A stretch of 64,000 nucleotides of DNA from Streptomyces xinghaiensis S187 (GCF_000220705.2 NZ_CP023202.1:4278001-4342000), one strand, 5' to 3'; shown: positions 34,884 to 43,854, numbered from the stretch's first letter. Numbers and translations: made by a program. The notes: generated by a model not told the origin, from the sequence alone.

Positions 34884-35028
34884 CTGGCTGCCTTGTCGCG
34901 ATCGGGTGTCGTCAGCGGGACGGTAGGGGAAACGGCGGCCCTCCCGGATGGCCTCCGGGGGAGCACGGGGTGAACGCCGGGTGTCGGCTCGGTGCGGTGG
35001 GGCGCGGTGTGCGTGGCGGGCGGAGGGC

Positions 35029-36294
35029 TCAGCCGAGCCACCGCCGCAGCCGGAGCCGTCCCCAGAGCAGGCTCGTCCCGAACGACAGCACGATGGTGGC
35101 CGCGGTCAGCACGACCGTGAGCACGCCGGCACGGAGCGCTCCCAGTCCGGCGTCGACGAACGGGTGTGCCAGCACGTCGATCACCAGGACGTGCACCAGA
35201 TACGCGCCGTACGCCGCCGCCGCGAGCCGGCCCAGCGCCGGCCGCAGCCGCTCCGGGACGCGGACCCGGTGGAGGGAGAGCAGCACCCCGCCCATGAACA
35301 GGGCGACGAGCAGATGGGCGTTGGGGATGACGTAGTGCACCGCGTGCTGGTACCAGAGGATGCCGCCCATCGCGAGGACCGCCAGCACCACCCACGGCGC
35401 CCGCCGCTTGCCCAGCGCGCCCGCGGGCAGCGCGAACAGCAGGGCGCCCAGGACGGCGTACACGATCTGGTAGACCACGAACCCCCAGCCGAACCGGGGC
35501 ATCTCCCAGCCGGTGAACTCCCCGATGTCGCCCATCAGTTGCGGCGCCGCGGCGAGCGCCAGCAGCCCCGCGCCCAGGCCCCACGGGCGCCGGCCGGAGC
35601 GCACCAGGGCGGCGCAGGCCAGCAGCGTGATCACCGGCAGGTAGGTGTAGAGGTACCAGAGGTGGTACGCGGGGCGTACGGAGGCGAAGACGGAGTCCAG
35701 CGCCAGTTCGCCGATGGGGTCCTCGTTGGTGCCGCGCCACCGCCCCCAGGCGAGGTAGACCGCGGTCCAGACGGCCAGCGGCACACCGATCTTGACGATC
35801 CGCTGCCAGACGCGCCGGCCGTCCCGCGGCGGGGCGCCGGCCAGCACGGCCCAACCGGCGATGGCGAAGTACATGGGCACCGCGAACCGGCTGACGGCGT
35901 CGGCGCTCATGCCCGCCCAGTACGCGGCCGGACCACCCGCCTCCTGACGGCCCACGGCGGCGATGAAGGCCGAGCCGACGTGACCCAGGATCACGCCGCA
36001 GGAGCAGAGCATCCGGATCAGATCGATGTCGTACCGGTGCTCCCGGGGAGCCGGGGCCGTGGGCGCGGGTGCGGGCGCGGGTGCGCCGGAAGCCTTGCCG
36101 GGAGCGGCGGACACCGCGGATCCGGCCGGAGTGGCGGGGCCGGTGGATGCCACGGTCGTCCCGCCCGGGCCGGAGTCGCGGCCGCCGGGCGGTTCCTCCG
36201 CCCGCCCGGACGGTTCCGCCACCGTGGCGGCGACTGCGGCGGCCGCGGGGCGCGGTGCGGGGGCGCGGCCGGACGTCACATCGTTGGAGGGCAC
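35029..36294 (-). CDS. Acyltransferase family 3 (OafA/YrhL-type) membrane protein
   Basis: A 421-residue integral membrane protein. The first ~85 residues are a disordered Ala/Pro/Gly tail. Then RYDIDLIRMLCSCGVILGHVG, containing the family's early Arg and His, begins a set of about ten transmembrane helices (for example YFAIAGWAVLAG, VVYQIVYAVLGALLFALP, YGAYLVHVLVIDVLAHP). Such proteins O-acetylate or otherwise acylate surface polysaccharides and secondary metabolites. The GTG start at 36294 is the most upstream credible one; translation from inside the tail is possible. First gene of the glycan operon, with about 145 bp before the GT2 gene. Confidence 0.88.
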   Translation of the reverse strand: MPSNDVTSGRAPAPRPAAAAVAATVAEPSGRAEEPPGGRDSGPGGTTVASTGPATPAGSAVSAAPGKASGAPAPAPAPTAPAPREHRYDIDLIRMLCSCGVILGHVGSAFIAAVGRQEAGGPAAYWAGMSADAVSRFAVPMYFAIAGWAVLAGAPPRDGRRVWQRIVKIGVPLAVWTAVYLAWGRWRGTNEDPIGELALDSVFASVRPAYHLWYLYTYLPVITLLACAALVRSGRRPWGLGAGLLALAAAPQLMGDIGEFTGWEMPRFGWGFVVYQIVYAVLGALLFALPAGALGKRRAPWVVLAVLAMGGILWYQHAVHYVIPNAHLLVALFMGGVLLSLHRVRVPERLRPALGRLAAAAYGAYLVHVLVIDVLAHPFVDAGLGALRAGVLTVVLTAATIVLSFGTSLLWGRLRLRRWLG

Positions 36295-36828
36295 GGATCA
36301 CCTGGGGAGGAGCGGGGGCGGAGAGGGAGGCCGGCGGCGCACGGCACCCGCCGGGCCCGTGACATCACGCCGAAGGGCGAGACTCCCACCCCCGGGCGAC
36401 GGCCGGCGGACGCCGAGGGGAACGCCGGGCGAACTCCCGGCGACCCCGCCCCCTCCCCGATCCCGGCCCCGCCCCCGGCACCCGCCGCGGGCGCGGTGGT
36501 CACCATCCTGCTCCGCCTGCTGTGCGAGCCGACCGTGATGCTCTTCAACGCCCCCGGTTCGTCGTACCGCCCCCTGCGGGACGACCTCGGCGTGGCCGCC
36601 CTCCGGCGGGCCCGCCGGCGCCGATGACCCGGGGCGGTCCGCGGCCGCCGGGGCAGTCCGGAAGAAGTGCTGGTTCCCGCCGCCCGGACTGCCTAATATC
36701 GATCACCGCACCGACCGTGCACCGCCCCGCCACGCACACCACCCGCCACGCACACCGCCCACGCACCGCCGCATGGCCCACGCTCCCCGCCCCGACGGGC
36801 GCCGGGAGCCCCACCGCCGGGAGGCACA
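36295..36828. other. Divergent intergenic region
   Basis: 534 bp between the acyltransferase and the SurA-like gene. No supportable gene. A CTAATAT sequence near 36693 is the most AT-rich, promoter-like spot. The rest is GC-rich, with several CACC repeats near 36720-36770. Confidence 0.4.
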
Positions 36829-37470
36829 ATGCACCGCCGCAGGTCCGCGCTCTCCGTCACCGCCGTCGCGCTGCTCGCCGCGGCGCCGCTCCTCACCGGG
36901 TGCGGCAGTGACGCCCATCCGGGGGCCGCGGCCGTGGTGGACGGCGACAAGATCACGGTGTCCCAGGTCCAGGCGCAGGCCCGGGACGTCCGGGCGGCGC
37001 AGAGCGAGTCCAAGGACGCGGACCAGCTCATCAAGGGCACGGGCCGGCTCAGCCGCTCCACCCTCAACAGCATGATCTTCGACAAGGTGCTGGCGCGGGC
37101 CGCGAAGGACGCCGGGGTGAGCGCGAGCCGTTCCGACGTCCAGCGGATCAGGGAGCAGGCCGAGAAGGCCGCGGGCGGCGCGGACCGGCTGCGCGAGATG
37201 TGGCTCCAGCAGTACTCCATCGGCCCGGACCAGCTGGAGGACACCCTCCGCAACCAGGTCCTCATGGACAAGCTCGCGGAGAGCCTGGGCGCGGACCGGA
37301 CCACCCCGGAGGGCCAGGAGAAGGTCGTCGGGGCCCTGCAGAAGGCGTCCGAGAGCATGGGCATCGACGTCAACCCGCGCTTCGGCACGTGGAACGACGA
37401 GCAGGTGCTGCTCGACACCGTCCAGGAGCCCTGGCTGCAGCCGGAGAAGCAGGCTCCGCGCCAGTCCTGA
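36829..37470 (+). CDS. SurA N-terminal domain-like lipoprotein
   Basis: A 213-residue lipoprotein: signal HRRRSALSVTAVALLAAAPL with lipobox LLTGC (Cys near 25), then VVDGDKITVSQVQAQARDVR, the entry strand and helices typical of SurA N-terminal chaperone domains. It is mostly helical (ADRLREMWLQQYSIGPDQLE) and ends PRFGTWNDEQVLLDTVQEP, a C-terminal pattern shared by actinobacterial relatives. There is no parvulin PPIase domain. Likely an extracytoplasmic chaperone. ATG at 36829 with a GGGAGG box. It lies 82 bp upstream of mazG, as I recall for Streptomyces. Confidence 0.88.
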   Translation: MHRRRSALSVTAVALLAAAPLLTGCGSDAHPGAAAVVDGDKITVSQVQAQARDVRAAQSESKDADQLIKGTGRLSRSTLNSMIFDKVLARAAKDAGVSASRSDVQRIREQAEKAAGGADRLREMWLQQYSIGPDQLEDTLRNQVLMDKLAESLGADRTTPEGQEKVVGALQKASESMGIDVNPRFGTWNDEQVLLDTVQEPWLQPEKQAPRQS

Positions 37471-37552
37471 GCGGCCCCGCCGCCCGGGCCGGGGCCGGCG
37501 GCCGCGGGGGACGCCCGGCGGGCGGCGCGGGCGGTGGGTTACGTTCGGTTCC

Positions 37553-38605
37553 GTGAACGACGCGACAACGGCGGCCGGGCCCGGCGCCCCGGTCCCCTCC
37601 GAGAGCGCGGCCCCAGGCCGTATCGTCCTGCTGACCACCAGCCACCGGGTGGCGCCCGGACTGCTGTCCTGGCCCGCCTGGCGGACGCTGCGCGCCGCCG
37701 ACAGCGTGCTCTGCCCCGACCCGGACCACCCGCAGCTGCCGTATCTGCGGGAGGCGGGTATCGCGGTGGAGTCTGGCGGGGAGCTGCCGTCCGCCGAGGA
37801 GCTGGTCGCCTACTGCACCGGGGACGCGGGGACGGAGGCAGCGGCGGGCGGCCGCACGGTCGTCGTCGTCCCGTCCGGTGAGGGCGAACCGCGGCTGACC
37901 GACGGGCTGGCCCGGCTGGCCGGCTCCGGCCGCGTCCGGATGCCGGACCTGGAGCTGCTCCCCGCCTCGTACGACCTGCCGGGCGCCCGGCTGCTGGACC
38001 TGGTGCAGGTCATGGACACCATCCGCGCCGAGTGCCCGTGGAGCAGCCGGCAGACCAGTGAGGGCCTGGTCAAGTACGGCATCGAAGAGGCGTACGAACT
38101 GGTCGAGGCCATCGAGGAGGGCGACCGGGAGGCGCTCCGCGAGGAGCTGGGCGATGTGCTGCTCCAGGTCGTCTTCCACGCCCGGATCGCCGAGGAGGAC
38201 CCGGAGGAGCCGTTCTCCATCGACGACGTGGCGGGCACGATCGTGGAGAAGCTCGTCCACCGCCATCCGCACATCTTCGGCGACGAGGCCGCCGAGACCC
38301 CCGAGGACGTCAAGGCGCACTGGCTGCGCACCAAGGCGGCCGAGAAGCGGCGCGAGTCCGTGACCGAGGGCATCCCGCTGGGCCAGCCCGCGCTGGCGCT
38401 GGCCGCCAAGCTCGCCTCCCGCGTCCGGACCGCCGGACTGGAGGTCCCCCTCCCGTCCGCGGCCGGTGACGGCGACGGCTTCGGCGAGGCGCTGCTGGCC
38501 CTGGCGGTGCGGGCCGAGGCGGCCGGCACCGACCCGGAGTCCGCGCTCCGCGCGGCCGCCCGGGCCTACCGGGACGCCGTCCGGGCGGCCGAGCGGTCCG
38601 ATTGA
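37553..38605 (+). CDS. mazG: Nucleoside triphosphate pyrophosphohydrolase MazG
   Basis: MazG hydrolyses (d)NTPs to monophosphates and pyrophosphate and helps remove non-canonical nucleotides. The 350-residue protein has an N-terminal ~125-residue region resembling a degenerate tetrapyrrole-methylase domain (RIVLLTTSHRVAPGLLS, DSVLCPDPDHPQ). A MazG domain follows: LLDLVQVMDTIRAECPWSSRQ, the metal-binding EEAYELVEAIEEGD and EELGDVLLQVVFHA, and RHPHIFGDE. GTG start at 37553. Only one MazG domain is complete; the C-terminal half (LALAAKLASRVRTAG) is the partial second repeat seen in the family. Confidence 0.93.
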   Translation: MNDATTAAGPGAPVPSESAAPGRIVLLTTSHRVAPGLLSWPAWRTLRAADSVLCPDPDHPQLPYLREAGIAVESGGELPSAEELVAYCTGDAGTEAAAGGRTVVVVPSGEGEPRLTDGLARLAGSGRVRMPDLELLPASYDLPGARLLDLVQVMDTIRAECPWSSRQTSEGLVKYGIEEAYELVEAIEEGDREALREELGDVLLQVVFHARIAEEDPEEPFSIDDVAGTIVEKLVHRHPHIFGDEAAETPEDVKAHWLRTKAAEKRRESVTEGIPLGQPALALAAKLASRVRTAGLEVPLPSAAGDGDGFGEALLALAVRAEAAGTDPESALRAAARAYRDAVRAAERSD

Positions 38606-38633
38606 TCCCGATCCGCAGGGGTACCCGGCAGCC

Positions 38634-39068
38634 ATGGATCTGCTGAGCTTGGAATTCGCGGTGGAGGACGACCACCTGGTGGGTCTCGGCCCGCTGTTCA
38701 TCGGGCTGGCACTCGTGGCGGCCCTGATCGCGGCCGTGTGGTTCGGGCGGAGGATGAAGGCGCGGGAGCCCGGTGTCCCCAAGGGGCCGCAGCAGCGCTC
38801 CGGCGCCTGGCAGACCCGCCAGGAGTACGGTCACACCACGCCACCGGACCACGGGCCGGGGCACCAGGACACCCTGGGGACCGGGGAGGCGGTCGAGGGA
38901 CACCGCGACCACTCTCCCGAACTGCCCCGGGACGGCCATCGGTACCTCCCCCACGAGCTGGGCCCGTACGGCGTCGAGGAAGAGGCTCCCGGCACCGGCG
39001 AGGTCGGCGGCCCCGCCCCGAAGCGTCAGACCTGGGACCGCGGCGGCAGCGGCCACGGCACGGGCTGA
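38634..39068 (+). CDS. Small DUF6479-like membrane protein
   Basis: A 144-residue protein with one transmembrane helix (GPLFIGLALVAALIAAVWFG, about residues 20-39), followed by RRMKAREPG and a hydrophilic cytosolic tail rich in His, Gly, Pro and Glu. The pattern matches the small actinobacterial DUF6479 proteins of unknown function. ATG at 38634 is the first after mazG (28-bp gap), so it may be cotranscribed. No catalytic motif. Confidence 0.75.
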   Translation: MDLLSLEFAVEDDHLVGLGPLFIGLALVAALIAAVWFGRRMKAREPGVPKGPQQRSGAWQTRQEYGHTTPPDHGPGHQDTLGTGEAVEGHRDHSPELPRDGHRYLPHELGPYGVEEEAPGTGEVGGPAPKRQTWDRGGSGHGTG

Positions 39069-39263
39069 GACCGTCGGGCGCAGAGGGCGACGGGCCGGCC
39101 GGCCGGCGCGGGGAGCGGGGAACGGCCCGGAATCGTACGGTGCCGACCGCCGGCCGGGAGACCGGGCGCCGGCCGGCACGCCCCCGATCACCGCACGTCA
39201 TGAGGCCCTTCGCTCCGGCAGAGACTGTTGACGCCGTGTCTACCGGCGGCGAGACTGCCCGGC

Positions 39264-40088
39264 ATGACGATCAGCGGGTGGAGCGAAGTACGCGGCGGCG
39301 GCACCGGCCGGGGCGCCGCCGTCCCGGCCGGCGCGGAGCGGGGCCGGGCGGGCCGGACGGCCCGCCGGGGCGGGCTGCTGCGGCGGACCGCCGCGGCCGC
39401 CGCCCGGATGGCGCGGCCCGACGGCCACGGGCGCGGCCCGCTGGTCGCCTTCGGCGCGCTGGCCGCCGCCGACCTGATAGCCGTGGCCCGCGGCCCCCGC
39501 GGCTGGGAGCGCGCCGCCAAGCCCCTGCTGATGCCCGCCCTCGCGGCCCACGCGCTGCGCCGCAGGCCCGACGGGAAGACGCCCGCACCGGCACCGCTGG
39601 TCGCGGGCCTCGCCTGTGCCACCGCCGGTGACACCGCCCTGCTGTTCGACGAGCACGAGCCCGCCTTCCTCCTCGGCATGGCCGCCTTCCTCGGCACCCA
39701 GGTCAGCTACACCACCGGCTACGCCCGGCTCGGCGCGTTCCGCGCGATCCGCGAGCGGCCCCTGCCGGCCCTCGGCTGCCTGGCCGCCTGGGCGGCCGCC
39801 AACGCGGTCATCTCCCCGGGGCTGGAGAAGAAGCTGCGCCTGCCGGTCGCTGGATACAGCCTGGCGCTGATGACGATGGGCGCGGCCGGCCTCGGGGTCG
39901 GGGGCAAGGTGGGCGCGGGAGCGGTGGCGTTCGTCGGCTCGGACCTGCTGATCGGCCTCCAGGCCGCGGGCCGCAAGGTGCCGGGCCAGGAGCTCATGAT
40001 CATGGCGGGCTATCTCGCCGGCCAGTACCTGATCACCACCGGCTGGCTGGAACGCCGGGAGGAGCGGGAGCGCTCCCTGCCCGGCTGA
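39264..40088 (+). CDS. Lysoplasmalogenase (YhhN/TMEM86)-like membrane protein
   Basis: A membrane protein of the YhhN family, whose studied members hydrolyse lysoplasmalogen vinyl ethers. The N-terminal ~45 residues are low-complexity Gly/Ala/Arg, then several hydrophobic helices follow: LVAFGALAAADLIAVA, KPLLMPALAAHAL, PLVAGLACATAGDTALLF and FLLGMAAFLGTQVSYTTGY. KPLLMP and the GD residues in AGDTALL are family hallmarks. The start is uncertain: I give the ATG at 39264; the upstream 39228 and an internal ATG at 39408 are alternatives, and no clear ribosome-binding site decides. The substrate in Streptomyces is not known. Confidence 0.72.
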   Translation: MTISGWSEVRGGGTGRGAAVPAGAERGRAGRTARRGGLLRRTAAAAARMARPDGHGRGPLVAFGALAAADLIAVARGPRGWERAAKPLLMPALAAHALRRRPDGKTPAPAPLVAGLACATAGDTALLFDEHEPAFLLGMAAFLGTQVSYTTGYARLGAFRAIRERPLPALGCLAAWAAANAVISPGLEKKLRLPVAGYSLALMTMGAAGLGVGGKVGAGAVAFVGSDLLIGLQAAGRKVPGQELMIMAGYLAGQYLITTGWLERREERERSLPG

Positions 40089-40167
40089 CGCCGCTGGGGC
40101 CGCACGGTCCGCGACGGGCGAGGCCGCGAGCCACCGGAGCACCGGCCGGCCGGGCACCGGCGGACCC

Positions 40168-40245
40168 CCGCCCAGGCAGAGCCCAGCCACCGCCCAGGCA
40201 GAGCCCGGCCACCGCCCGGACAGAGACCGGCCACCGCTCAGGCAC
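40168..40245. repeat. 22-bp tandem repeat upstream of the P450 gene
   Basis: About 3.5 copies of a 22-bp unit (core cccaggcagagccc then ggccaccg) start at 40171, 40193, 40215 and 40237. It lies 75-150 bp ahead of the P450 start. Later copies are more diverged. Confidence 0.8.
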
Positions 40246-40317
40246 CGTCCGTGGCCCGCCCGGTCCCCGGGACGGGGGCCCCGCGGCCCCGTCCGGGCGC
40301 CGGGTACGGTCGGACAC

Positions 40318-41631
40318 GTGCCCGAGAAGACCGCCGCCCCGTCCCCGCCCGAGCTGTTCACCAAGGAGTTCGCCGACGATCCGTACCCGGCGTACGCCTG
40401 GCTGCGCGAGCACAGCCCCGTGCACCGCACCACGCTGCCCAGCGGGGTGGAGGCCTGGCTCGTGACCCGGTACGCCGACGCCCGGCAGGCCCTGGCCGAC
40501 GGGCGGTTGTCGAAGAACCCCGCGCATCACTCCGGGCCGGCGCACGCCAAGGGCAAGACGGGCATCCCCGGGGAGCGCGGCGCCGATCTGATGACCCATC
40601 TGCTGAACATCGACCCGCCCGACCACACCCGGCTGCGCCGTCTCGTCTCCAAGGCGTTCACCCCCCGCCGGGTGGCCGCCTTCGAGCCGCGCGTACGGGA
40701 GCTGACGGACCGGCTCATCGACGGCTTCGCGGCCCGCGGGGAGGCCGATCTCATCCACGAGTTCGCGTTCCCGCTGCCCATTTACGCGATCTGCGATCTG
40801 CTGGGCGTCCCGCGCGAGGACCAGGACGACTTCCGTGACTGGGCGGGCATGATGATGCGCCACTCCGGGCCGGGCGGCGACCGGGCGCCGCGCGGCGGCG
40901 TGGGCCGGTCGGTCCGGAAGATGCGCGACTACCTCGCCGAGCTGATCCACCGCAAGCGGGCCGCGCTCGGACCGGTGGCCCGCCCCGGTGAGGACCTGAT
41001 CTCCGGTCTGATCCGGGCGAGCGACCACGGCGAGCACCTCACCGAGGGGGAGGCCGCCGCCATGGCCTTCATCCTCCTCTTCGCCGGCTTCGAGACCACC
41101 GTCAACCTCATCGGCAACGGCATGTACACCCTGCTCCGCCAACCCGGCCCGCGCGAGCGGCTCCAGCGCTCACTGGCCGCCGGCGAGACTGAGCTGCTGG
41201 CGACCGGGGTCGAGGAACTGCTGCGCTACGACGGCCCGGTGGAGCTGGCGACCTGGCGCTACGCGTCCGAGCCGGCCGTCATCGGCGGGCAGCGCATCGC
41301 CGCCGGCGACCCGGTGCTGGTGGTGCTCGCCGCCGCCGACCGGGACCCGGCGCGCTTCACGGACCCGGACGCCCTGGACCTCTCCCGCACCGACAATCCG
41401 CACCTCGGCTACGGCCACGGCATCCACTACTGCCTCGGGGCTCCGCTCGCCCGGCTGGAGGCGCGCACCGCGCTGGCGGCCCTGCTGCGCAGGCTCCCGG
41501 ATCTCCGACTGGCGGCCGATCCGGCGGAGTTGCGATGGCGCGGCGGACTGATCATGCGCGGCCTGCGTACCCTGCCGGTGGAGTTCGCCCCTGTGCCCGT
41601 ACCGGACCCGGGGGAAACGCGCCGCACCTGA
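40318..41631 (+). CDS. Cytochrome P450
   Basis: A 437-residue soluble bacterial P450 that would oxygenate a small hydrophobic substrate using ferredoxin-delivered electrons. Visible: LLNIDPPDHTRLRRLVSKAFTP (C-helix), I-helix FILLFAGFETTVNL, ExxR in EELLRYD, and the heme loop GYGHGIHYCLGAPLAR with ligand Cys372. The loop has Tyr where most P450s have Phe. The sequence resembles the CYP105/CYP107 groups common in Streptomyces. GTG start at 40318. No ferredoxin, reductase or biosynthetic partner is next to it, so the substrate cannot be guessed. A 22-bp tandem repeat lies in its upstream region. Confidence 0.94.
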   Translation: MPEKTAAPSPPELFTKEFADDPYPAYAWLREHSPVHRTTLPSGVEAWLVTRYADARQALADGRLSKNPAHHSGPAHAKGKTGIPGERGADLMTHLLNIDPPDHTRLRRLVSKAFTPRRVAAFEPRVRELTDRLIDGFAARGEADLIHEFAFPLPIYAICDLLGVPREDQDDFRDWAGMMMRHSGPGGDRAPRGGVGRSVRKMRDYLAELIHRKRAALGPVARPGEDLISGLIRASDHGEHLTEGEAAAMAFILLFAGFETTVNLIGNGMYTLLRQPGPRERLQRSLAAGETELLATGVEELLRYDGPVELATWRYASEPAVIGGQRIAAGDPVLVVLAAADRDPARFTDPDALDLSRTDNPHLGYGHGIHYCLGAPLARLEARTALAALLRRLPDLRLAADPAELRWRGGLIMRGLRTLPVEFAPVPVPDPGETRRT

Positions 41632-41746
41632 CGTGACATCATTCGTGATCTTCGCGTGATCTCCACTACATCGACTTGTGACGCGCCTCCGGTGCCCGCT
41701 ATTTTTCGGCGGGACTCGACCTTCGGCCCTCGACGAAAGGCCCTTC

Positions 41747-42628
41747 ATGCTTTCCGGCAACGGCAGACACCGCAAACCCCGTCAGGCTCCGGCCCTTCTC
41801 GTCACGGCGGGCGTGGCCGGCGCGGGGATCGCGATGCCGCTGCTCGGCGCGACGGGTGCGCAGGCCGCCGACGCCGGCACCTGGGACAAGGTCGCCGAGT
41901 GCGAGAGCGGCGGCCTGTGGAGCGCGGACACCGGCAACGGCTACTACGGCGGACTGCAGTTCACCCAGCAGACGTGGGAGCAGTACGGCGGGCTGGACTA
42001 CGCGCCCAGCGCCGACCAGGCCAGCCGCAACGCGCAGATCGCCGTCGCGGAGAAGGTCCTCGCGGCCGTCGGCCCGAGCGCCTGGCCGAAGTGCGGTGCG
42101 GACGCGGGCCTCACCGGGAACGGCAAGGCGGCGGACGCGGCCTCCGAGGACTCCGGGGCCGAGAGCGCGGAGCAGTCGGGCGGTCTGCTCGGCGGCCTGC
42201 TGGAGACCGGCGGCTCCGGTGACGACGCGGACGGCTCCGGCGCCGGGGACTCCGCGCCGGGGCAGGGCGGCGAGTCCGCCGCGCCGTCGGACGAGGAGGA
42301 GCCGGACGAGGGCCTCCTCGACCTGGGGCTGTCCGGCACCGCCGAGGAGAAGGCCCCCTCCAAGAGCGGCAAGCACCGCGGCGAGCCCGCGCCGGAGCAG
42401 ACCGCGGCGGAGGCCGGGGACGAGGACGAGGACCGCGCGTCCGGGCGCCACGCCTCCCGTGACGACGCGGCGGCCGACCGCGGCACCGAGCGCACGTCGC
42501 CGGAGCCCGGCCCCTACGCCGTGCTTCCGGAGGCCGTCTACGGCGGCGCGGCCGACGACCGTTCGGTGTCGGGCGAGTGGACGTACTCCGCGAACGCCGC
42601 GACGTGGTCGGCGCGGCCCGCACTCTGA
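41747..42628 (+). CDS. Resuscitation-promoting-factor-like secreted protein without LysM
   Basis: Rpf proteins are lysozyme-like muralytic enzymes that aid spore germination and dormancy exit. From the ATG at 41747 (GAAAGG box) the protein has 293 residues. Signal peptide KPRQAPALLVTAGVAGAGIA ... GAQAADA, then the Rpf domain TWDKVAECESGGLWS, containing the catalytic Glu in CESGG, and GYYGGLQFTQQTWEQYGG to WPKCG. About 170 residues of acidic Gly/Ser/Glu/Asp linker follow, and a short C-terminal conserved-looking end (YAVLPEAVYGGAADDRSVSG). It has no LysM, unlike the next gene, and I see no riboswitch ahead of it. Confidence 0.9.
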   Translation: MLSGNGRHRKPRQAPALLVTAGVAGAGIAMPLLGATGAQAADAGTWDKVAECESGGLWSADTGNGYYGGLQFTQQTWEQYGGLDYAPSADQASRNAQIAVAEKVLAAVGPSAWPKCGADAGLTGNGKAADAASEDSGAESAEQSGGLLGGLLETGGSGDDADGSGAGDSAPGQGGESAAPSDEEEPDEGLLDLGLSGTAEEKAPSKSGKHRGEPAPEQTAAEAGDEDEDRASGRHASRDDAAADRGTERTSPEPGPYAVLPEAVYGGAADDRSVSGEWTYSANAATWSARPAL

Positions 42629-42696
42629 TCCGCCCCGGCGGCGGCCGGGCGCGCACCGTCCCGCGGGACGCGGGCCCCGGCTCCGGCCGCTCCGGG

Positions 42697-42716
42697 CCGG
42701 TGCGGCAGCGCACCGG
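42697..42716 (+). terminator. Terminator after the first Rpf gene
   Basis: A perfect 8-bp stem (42697-42704 with 42709-42716, GCAG loop), about 70 bp past the stop. Short; a moderate call. Confidence 0.5.
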
Positions 42717-42887
42717 TGCGGCGTGCGGTCCCTGCGTCCCATCGGATGAACCGGGGCCACCGGCCGCCCTCTTCGCCGTCCCGGCCGCCACCTGCGACAA
42801 CGGCGGCACGGACGACCGTGCGGGAGGAAAGTGACGGTGTGTCGGGTTATGTCCCGTCAGTGACGATGTGCTTAACGTCTTATCGCT

Positions 42888-43105
42888 CGCCGCCAGCGGG
42901 CACCCCCGACCACCACGCCGAGTCCTGCCGGTGGCCGGAGGGCAGTCGCCGCGCAAGCGCCGTAGGCAGGAGCGGGGGACCCAGGTAAGTGCCGTGAGGA
43001 CCGCCCGCGCGGACCGACCGGCTAGGGGTGAAGCCCAGTGCGGGAGCACTCGGCAGGGCCGCTCACAGCCCCAACCCGACAGCTCACCTCGCAGGCGTCG
43101 GTGAG
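42888..43105 (+). promoter_or_regulatory. ydaO/yuaA-type cyclic-di-AMP riboswitch
   Basis: The leader of rpfA has the conserved landmarks of the c-di-AMP (ydaO-yuaA) aptamer in order: AGTCCTGCC near 42921, GGCAGGAGCGGGGGACCCAGGT near 42965 (landmark partly quoted as gcaggagcgggggaccc), CTAGGGGTGAAGCCC near 43022, and the 3' block CCCAACCCGACAGCTCACC followed by GCAGGCGTCGG. The 3' boundary is about 20 bp from the start codon. c-di-AMP riboswitches are known ahead of rpfA in Streptomyces and turn expression off when ligand is bound; the mechanism here is assumed to be the same. Confidence 0.93.
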
Positions 43106-43116
43106 AGAGACGTTTC

Positions 43117-43854
43117 ATGCTGCGTACCGGTTACAAGGGCAGGCACCGCCGCCCCGCCCCGCCCAAGTCACGTCGTATCGTCACGTTCGCCGGCGCCGCC
43201 GGCACCGCCGCGGCCATCCCGCTCGTGGGCACCGCCGACACCGCCTCCGCCGCCTCCGTCGACACCTGGGAGGCCGTGGCCCAGTGCGAGTCCAGCGGCA
43301 ACTGGAAGATCAACACCGGCAACGGCCACTACGGCGGGCTGCAGTTCAAGCAGTCCAGCTGGAAGGCCGCGGGCGGGCTGCGCTACGCCCCGCGCGCCGA
43401 CCTCGCCACCAAGGAAGAGCAGATCGCGACCGCCGAACGGCTGCTCGCCATGCAGGGGCCGGGCGCCTGGACCTGCGCCGGGGCGGGGGGGCTGAAGGCG
43501 GGCGGCCCCGCCCCCGGCGTCGCCCCGCTCACCGGACTCGGCCGGGACTCCGGCGAGCAGGAGCGGGAGCAGGCCGCGCCGCGGCAGGAGCGGTCCGCGG
43601 ACGCGCCCGCCGTCCGGGCGGAGCGGCGGGACACGGCCGCAGCGCCGAAGACCGGGGAAGCCGACGGGGCGGAGAAGAAATCCGCTCCCGAGCTGGTCGA
43701 CGGCAAGTACGAGGTCGTCGAGGGCGACACCCTCTCCGAGATCGCCGAGACCCTGGGGATCAAGGGCGGCTGGCAGAAGCTCTACGCCATGAACCGGGAC
43801 AAGATCGACGCCCCGGACGTCATCTACCCCGGCCAGCTCCTCCGGCTGAGCTGA
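43117..43854 (+). CDS. rpfA: Resuscitation-promoting factor RpfA with LysM domain
   Basis: A 245-residue secreted cell-wall hydrolase. Signal sequence with RRIVTFAGAAGTAAAIPLVG and a cleavage-like ASA (~residue 45). Rpf domain SVDTWEAVAQCESSGNWKIN with the catalytic Glu in CESSG, HYGGLQFKQSSWKAAGG, ending near CAG. A Glu/Arg/Ala-rich linker leads to a C-terminal LysM domain (YEVVEGDTLSEIAETLGI, YPGQLLRLS) that binds peptidoglycan. It matches Streptomyces RpfA, needed for efficient germination. Controlled by a c-di-AMP riboswitch that occupies its leader. ATG at 43117. Confidence 0.95.
   Translation: MLRTGYKGRHRRPAPPKSRRIVTFAGAAGTAAAIPLVGTADTASAASVDTWEAVAQCESSGNWKINTGNGHYGGLQFKQSSWKAAGGLRYAPRADLATKEEQIATAERLLAMQGPGAWTCAGAGGLKAGGPAPGVAPLTGLGRDSGEQEREQAAPRQERSADAPAVRAERRDTAAAPKTGEADGAEKKSAPELVDGKYEVVEGDTLSEIAETLGIKGGWQKLYAMNRDKIDAPDVIYPGQLLRLS

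Noticed and set aside
40168..40245. CRISPR-like array
   Set aside because: Units of 22 bp follow each other directly with no unique spacers.
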